The position numbers and the translations under genes were made by a program. From NCBI GenBank assembly GCA_021397835.1, contig JAJFZO010000747.1, positions 1,862,501-1,926,500 of the forward strand: a stretch of 64,000 bases of DNA. The letters run 5' to 3'. The stretch is from Moringa oleifera (Eukaryota; Streptophyta; Magnoliopsida; Brassicales; Moringaceae). The notes below the pieces were generated by a model. The model had not been told where the DNA came from, made no database searches, and worked only from the letters and a program-made list of their open reading frames with translations. Shown in pieces: positions 61,417 to 64,000 of the stretch. The number at the start of each line of letters is the position of its first letter. Position 1 is the stretch's first letter.

Positions 61417-61925
61417 ACAAAACCGAGGGGCTGCACTTTTGTTACCTGCATGTAGAAGATGATTCCTCGCCATCTGATTCAGCCGAGCTGAAGACGACAC
61501 ACAAACTAAAGGCTCTGTCACTGGCTGAGATTTTTGGTACTTGATAACCCAACCAAACTTAAACCAGAAATCCCACTAAAGATCAACATGATAATGAAGG
61601 CAGCAAAGGACTTAACCATCTGAGAAGTTGGGTATGAGAAATCAGAAGGCCAAGAAATCCCAAGAAACCATTTATCCAAAGAAGCAATAAGTTCGATGAT
61701 TCAACTAAAGAAAAGGCTGAACATAGTGCACCAAATTTTCCTTCATTTGATTTAATATTCTTCCATACACAACAGGATCGAGTAAATCCAAATCAGAGCA
61801 CTGTATAAACCAAAACCTAGACACAAATCACATAAAAGAAAATTAAAATCACACAATTAAAACTCTAACTCTAACTACAGAACACTAGCAGCAGCAATTA
61901 TCCCCCACAACACCAAACAACCAAC
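61417..61925. other. Spacer between the copia element and H2B copy 2
   Basis: No gene is seen. The last 200-300 bases are probably H2B 3' UTR. Confidence 0.45.
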
Positions 61926-62369
61926 TTAAGAGCTAGTAAACTTTGTCACGGCCTTGGTCCCTTCAGATACAGCGTGCTTCGCCAGCTCCCCGGGCAACAC
62001 AAGACGAACAGCGGTCTGGATTTCCCGAGATGTGATGGTCGGCTTCTTGTTGTACCTCGCAAGCCTGGACGCTTCTTGGGCAAGTTTCTCAAAGATATCG
62101 TTGATGAAACTGTTCATGATACCCATAGCCTTGCTGGATATCCCGATATCAGGGTGGACCTGCTTGAGGACCTTGAAGATATAGATCTTGTAGGTCTCGG
62201 TACTCTTCTTGAGTCTCTTCTTCTTCTTGTCTCCGCCAGCGCCAGCTTCCTTGGGCAGTTTCTTACCGGCCTTGGGCTTCTTATCTGCGGGAGCCTTCTC
62301 GGCCACGGTGGTCTTCTTCTCCTCCGCTGGTTTCTTCTCTGCGGGTTTCTTATCAGCCTTTGGCGCCAT
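61926..62369 (-). CDS. Histone H2B (copy 2)
   Basis: Core histone of 147 residues, intronless. The tail is [19 protein letters not shown] with [21 protein letters not shown]. The fold from [19 protein letters not shown] to AVTKFTSS is the same as in copy 1 at 35.1 kb, whereas the tail differs by several substitutions and a short indel. Nucleotide differences between the copies in the shared part are mostly at third codon positions (for example the stretch near 61970-62040 compared with 35090-35170), which indicates long purifying selection instead of a very recent duplication. Confidence 0.98.
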   Translation of the reverse strand: MAPKADKKPAEKKPAEEKKTTVAEKAPADKKPKAGKKLPKEAGAGGDKKKKRLKKSTETYKIYIFKVLKQVHPDIGISSKAMGIMNSFINDIFEKLAQEASRLARYNKKPTITSREIQTAVRLVLPGELAKHAVSEGTKAVTKFTSS

Positions 62370-62488
62370 CTCAAGCGATAAGGGTTTCGTTTTCAGAGAG
62401 GGAAAACGTTTCTAGGGAGAAAAGGAAAAAGAGAGAAGAATCTTTTTGTGGGAAATTAGGTTGAGAGAGTTAACTGCGTCGAAGAGGA

Positions 62489-62771
62489 GTTATATAGATT
62501 TGAGCAGAAGATCATCATTGGTCTCTTACACTTCACGCAGATCAATGACGTGGAAAATTTGAGCCGTTAGATTTGGTTTTGTGTGGACACTAAATGGACA
62601 GTCAAGATGATTTCGAAGGTCATAGTTTTGTTTGTTTCGAGGGGTTTTTCCGCGAAATGTAATACGGAGAGCTGACATGACAACCTTCTCATTCGTTGGA
62701 TTGTGTTTCATGGAGGTAAAATCGACTGTTCACATGAGTTTAAGCATCGGATGACACGGATCCTTCACGTG
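62489..62771 (-). promoter_or_regulatory. H2B copy 2 promoter: octamer variants, AACGG motif, TATA box, G-box
   Basis: A TATATAG element at 62491-62497 (coding strand CTATATAA) lies about 120 bp before the ATG. On the plus strand TTCACGCAGATCAAT at 62532-62546 differs by one base from TTCACGCGGATCAAT of the H4 promoter (10570-10584). AGCCGTTAGA at 62562-62571 reads TCTAACGGCT on the coding strand (MSA-like). GACACGGATC is at 62753-62762 and a CACGTG core at 62766-62771. Confidence 0.7.
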
Positions 62772-64000
62772 TCCAAGAGGGGGACACAGATGACATCAGC
62801 CACGCGCCCACTCTTTGGACTAAAATTTTCGAACGCAGAATTCATTCCCTCCCAATGAAGATTTTGCAACTCTATCAACTGATATGTACGGACTACTTTC
62901 CTTTTTTTTTTGACACTGTGATTGACATCTAATTAATTCAAAAAATATATATAACACAATAAATATTAAAAATTAAATTTTGATGCATAAATTTCATTAA
63001 TTAATCTGCAAAAAATCAATTTGTATAAAAAAATTTCCAACAAACAAAGTTATATTATTTAAAAATAACTCCAATACTTAAGTATAATAATTCTCAAAAT
63101 AAATATAATAACTTTATAAAAAGATGTTTAAGTTTGTTATTGATGATTTTGGTGTGTTCGTTGAACCTTAATTACGAGGATTTTTTAATTTGTCAATCAA
63201 GCATCAAGGGATTTCCCTGATATTATTGGCTTCATAAACTTTAATGAAAGATTTGATCTCACATTGGGTAATTGCTGATAAAATTTTGGTTCGATCAAAA
63301 ATTATGTGACGGTAAATCTGAACCGGTGATTTTATCATTGATTTTGGGTTGAAGGGTCAGTAAGTATCCGATTATTTTTGTGATAAAGTAACCTAAGGTG
63401 TTTTATTATTTTCGGTTTGTAAGTGATGTCAGGTGTTCATATGCGAGGTGTTGTATTTTGAATGAATATTTGAAAATTTTATCAAATCACTTTATTTTTT
63501 TAATATTATTTTTACGAGAATTTTCTTGTATTATTTTTTATGAAAAAATTATATTTGCAATAGGCAGATAAGGGATCAAATTTATAGAGTTTTTTTTATT
63601 CACCTTCTATTATGGTGAATTTAATTCATATAATATTTTCTAATTAATTTTTAATATTACTAATCACTATTATTTTAATAATCAGATTTAAAATAAAAAA
63701 TAATCACTAATAAATCAAGTGAGTTATATTAGGAAATATCTAAAAAAGTGATATTATATTTTTTAATTATATATAATTAATTTATCATATTTTGTTTATG
63801 AATGTAAAAATACATAAAAAAATTACTTATTTCATATATGTTGTCCTAAAAAATGGTATAATTTTGACATAAAAATAAAAAAAGTAAAAAGTATATTTAA
63901 CAAAGTAATGATTATTTTGTCTTCACAATGAACATTTAAAAAATTAATATATATATTTTTATATATAAAATTAAAAATTAAAATTATCATAATCTTACAT
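62772..64000. other. AT-rich gene-free end of window
   Basis: Low-GC sequence with no credible frame, RNA gene or transposon signature. It may be the start of another desert. Confidence 0.5.

Noticed and set aside
60118..61430. Target-site duplication flanking the short copia element (AAACC-like bases on both sides)
   Set aside because: The bases do not abut the LTR ends cleanly, so no duplication can be claimed.

Overview
This is nuclear DNA from a flowering plant, most likely a eudicot of the rosid type. Gene-rich islands with GT-AG introns and plant-specific families are separated by long, very AT-rich deserts. The families include a cytosolic UDP-xylose synthase, an ACT-repeat protein, H2A with an SPKK tail, a P-class PPR protein and an ADF whose first coding exon is only the ATG. 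Exon joins below were worked out by hand from reading frame and splice sites; the summed coding lengths are all multiples of three.

Layout. 540-3574 (+): UDP-glucuronate decarboxylase (UXS), 5' exon outside the window. 4.56-6.35 kb (-): mitochondrial ATP synthase 6 kDa subunit. 6.7-10.1 kb: AT-rich desert. 10.8 kb (+): histone H4. 12.5-21.1 kb (+): ACR9/10-like four-ACT protein whose first intron holds a decayed Ty1-copia element. 22.3-27.3 kb (+): conserved 359-aa protein of unknown function. 30.0-32.0 kb (-): ALY/THO4 mRNA-export adaptor. 32.3-32.6 kb: tRNA-Val(AAC), a decayed tandem copy of it, and tRNA-Cys(GCA). 33.0-33.4 kb (-): small membrane protein. 35.1 kb (-): histone H2B. 35.8-41.3 kb: desert. 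41.6-44.3 kb (+): PPR protein. 45.7-47.6 kb (-): actin-depolymerizing factor. 47.7-52.8 kb: desert. 53.2-54.1 kb (+): histone H2A of the H2A.W type. 55.1-56.5 kb (+) and 57.9-60.0 kb (-): two small RRM proteins, convergent. 60.1-61.4 kb: short non-autonomous copia-like element with a hairpin LTR. 61.9 kb (-): second H2B. 62.8 kb to the end: desert.

The most notable themes are these. (1) H4, H2B, H2A and H2B lie within 52 kb, and their promoters share octamer-type (CACGGATC/CGCGGATC) and AACGG motifs, which suggests common S-phase control of otherwise scattered genes. (2) The gene set resembles, from memory, Arabidopsis chr5 At5g59290-At5g59960 and its duplicate on chr3 around At3g46000-At3g46440, so this looks like an old conserved block. 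(3) There is an AT-rich dispersed repeat family with about eight diverged copies. (4) There are several splice-site curiosities: a stop codon built across a splice junction, and a duplicated decoy acceptor. (5) One LTR is almost entirely an inverted repeat. No single undescribed multi-gene system is evident.
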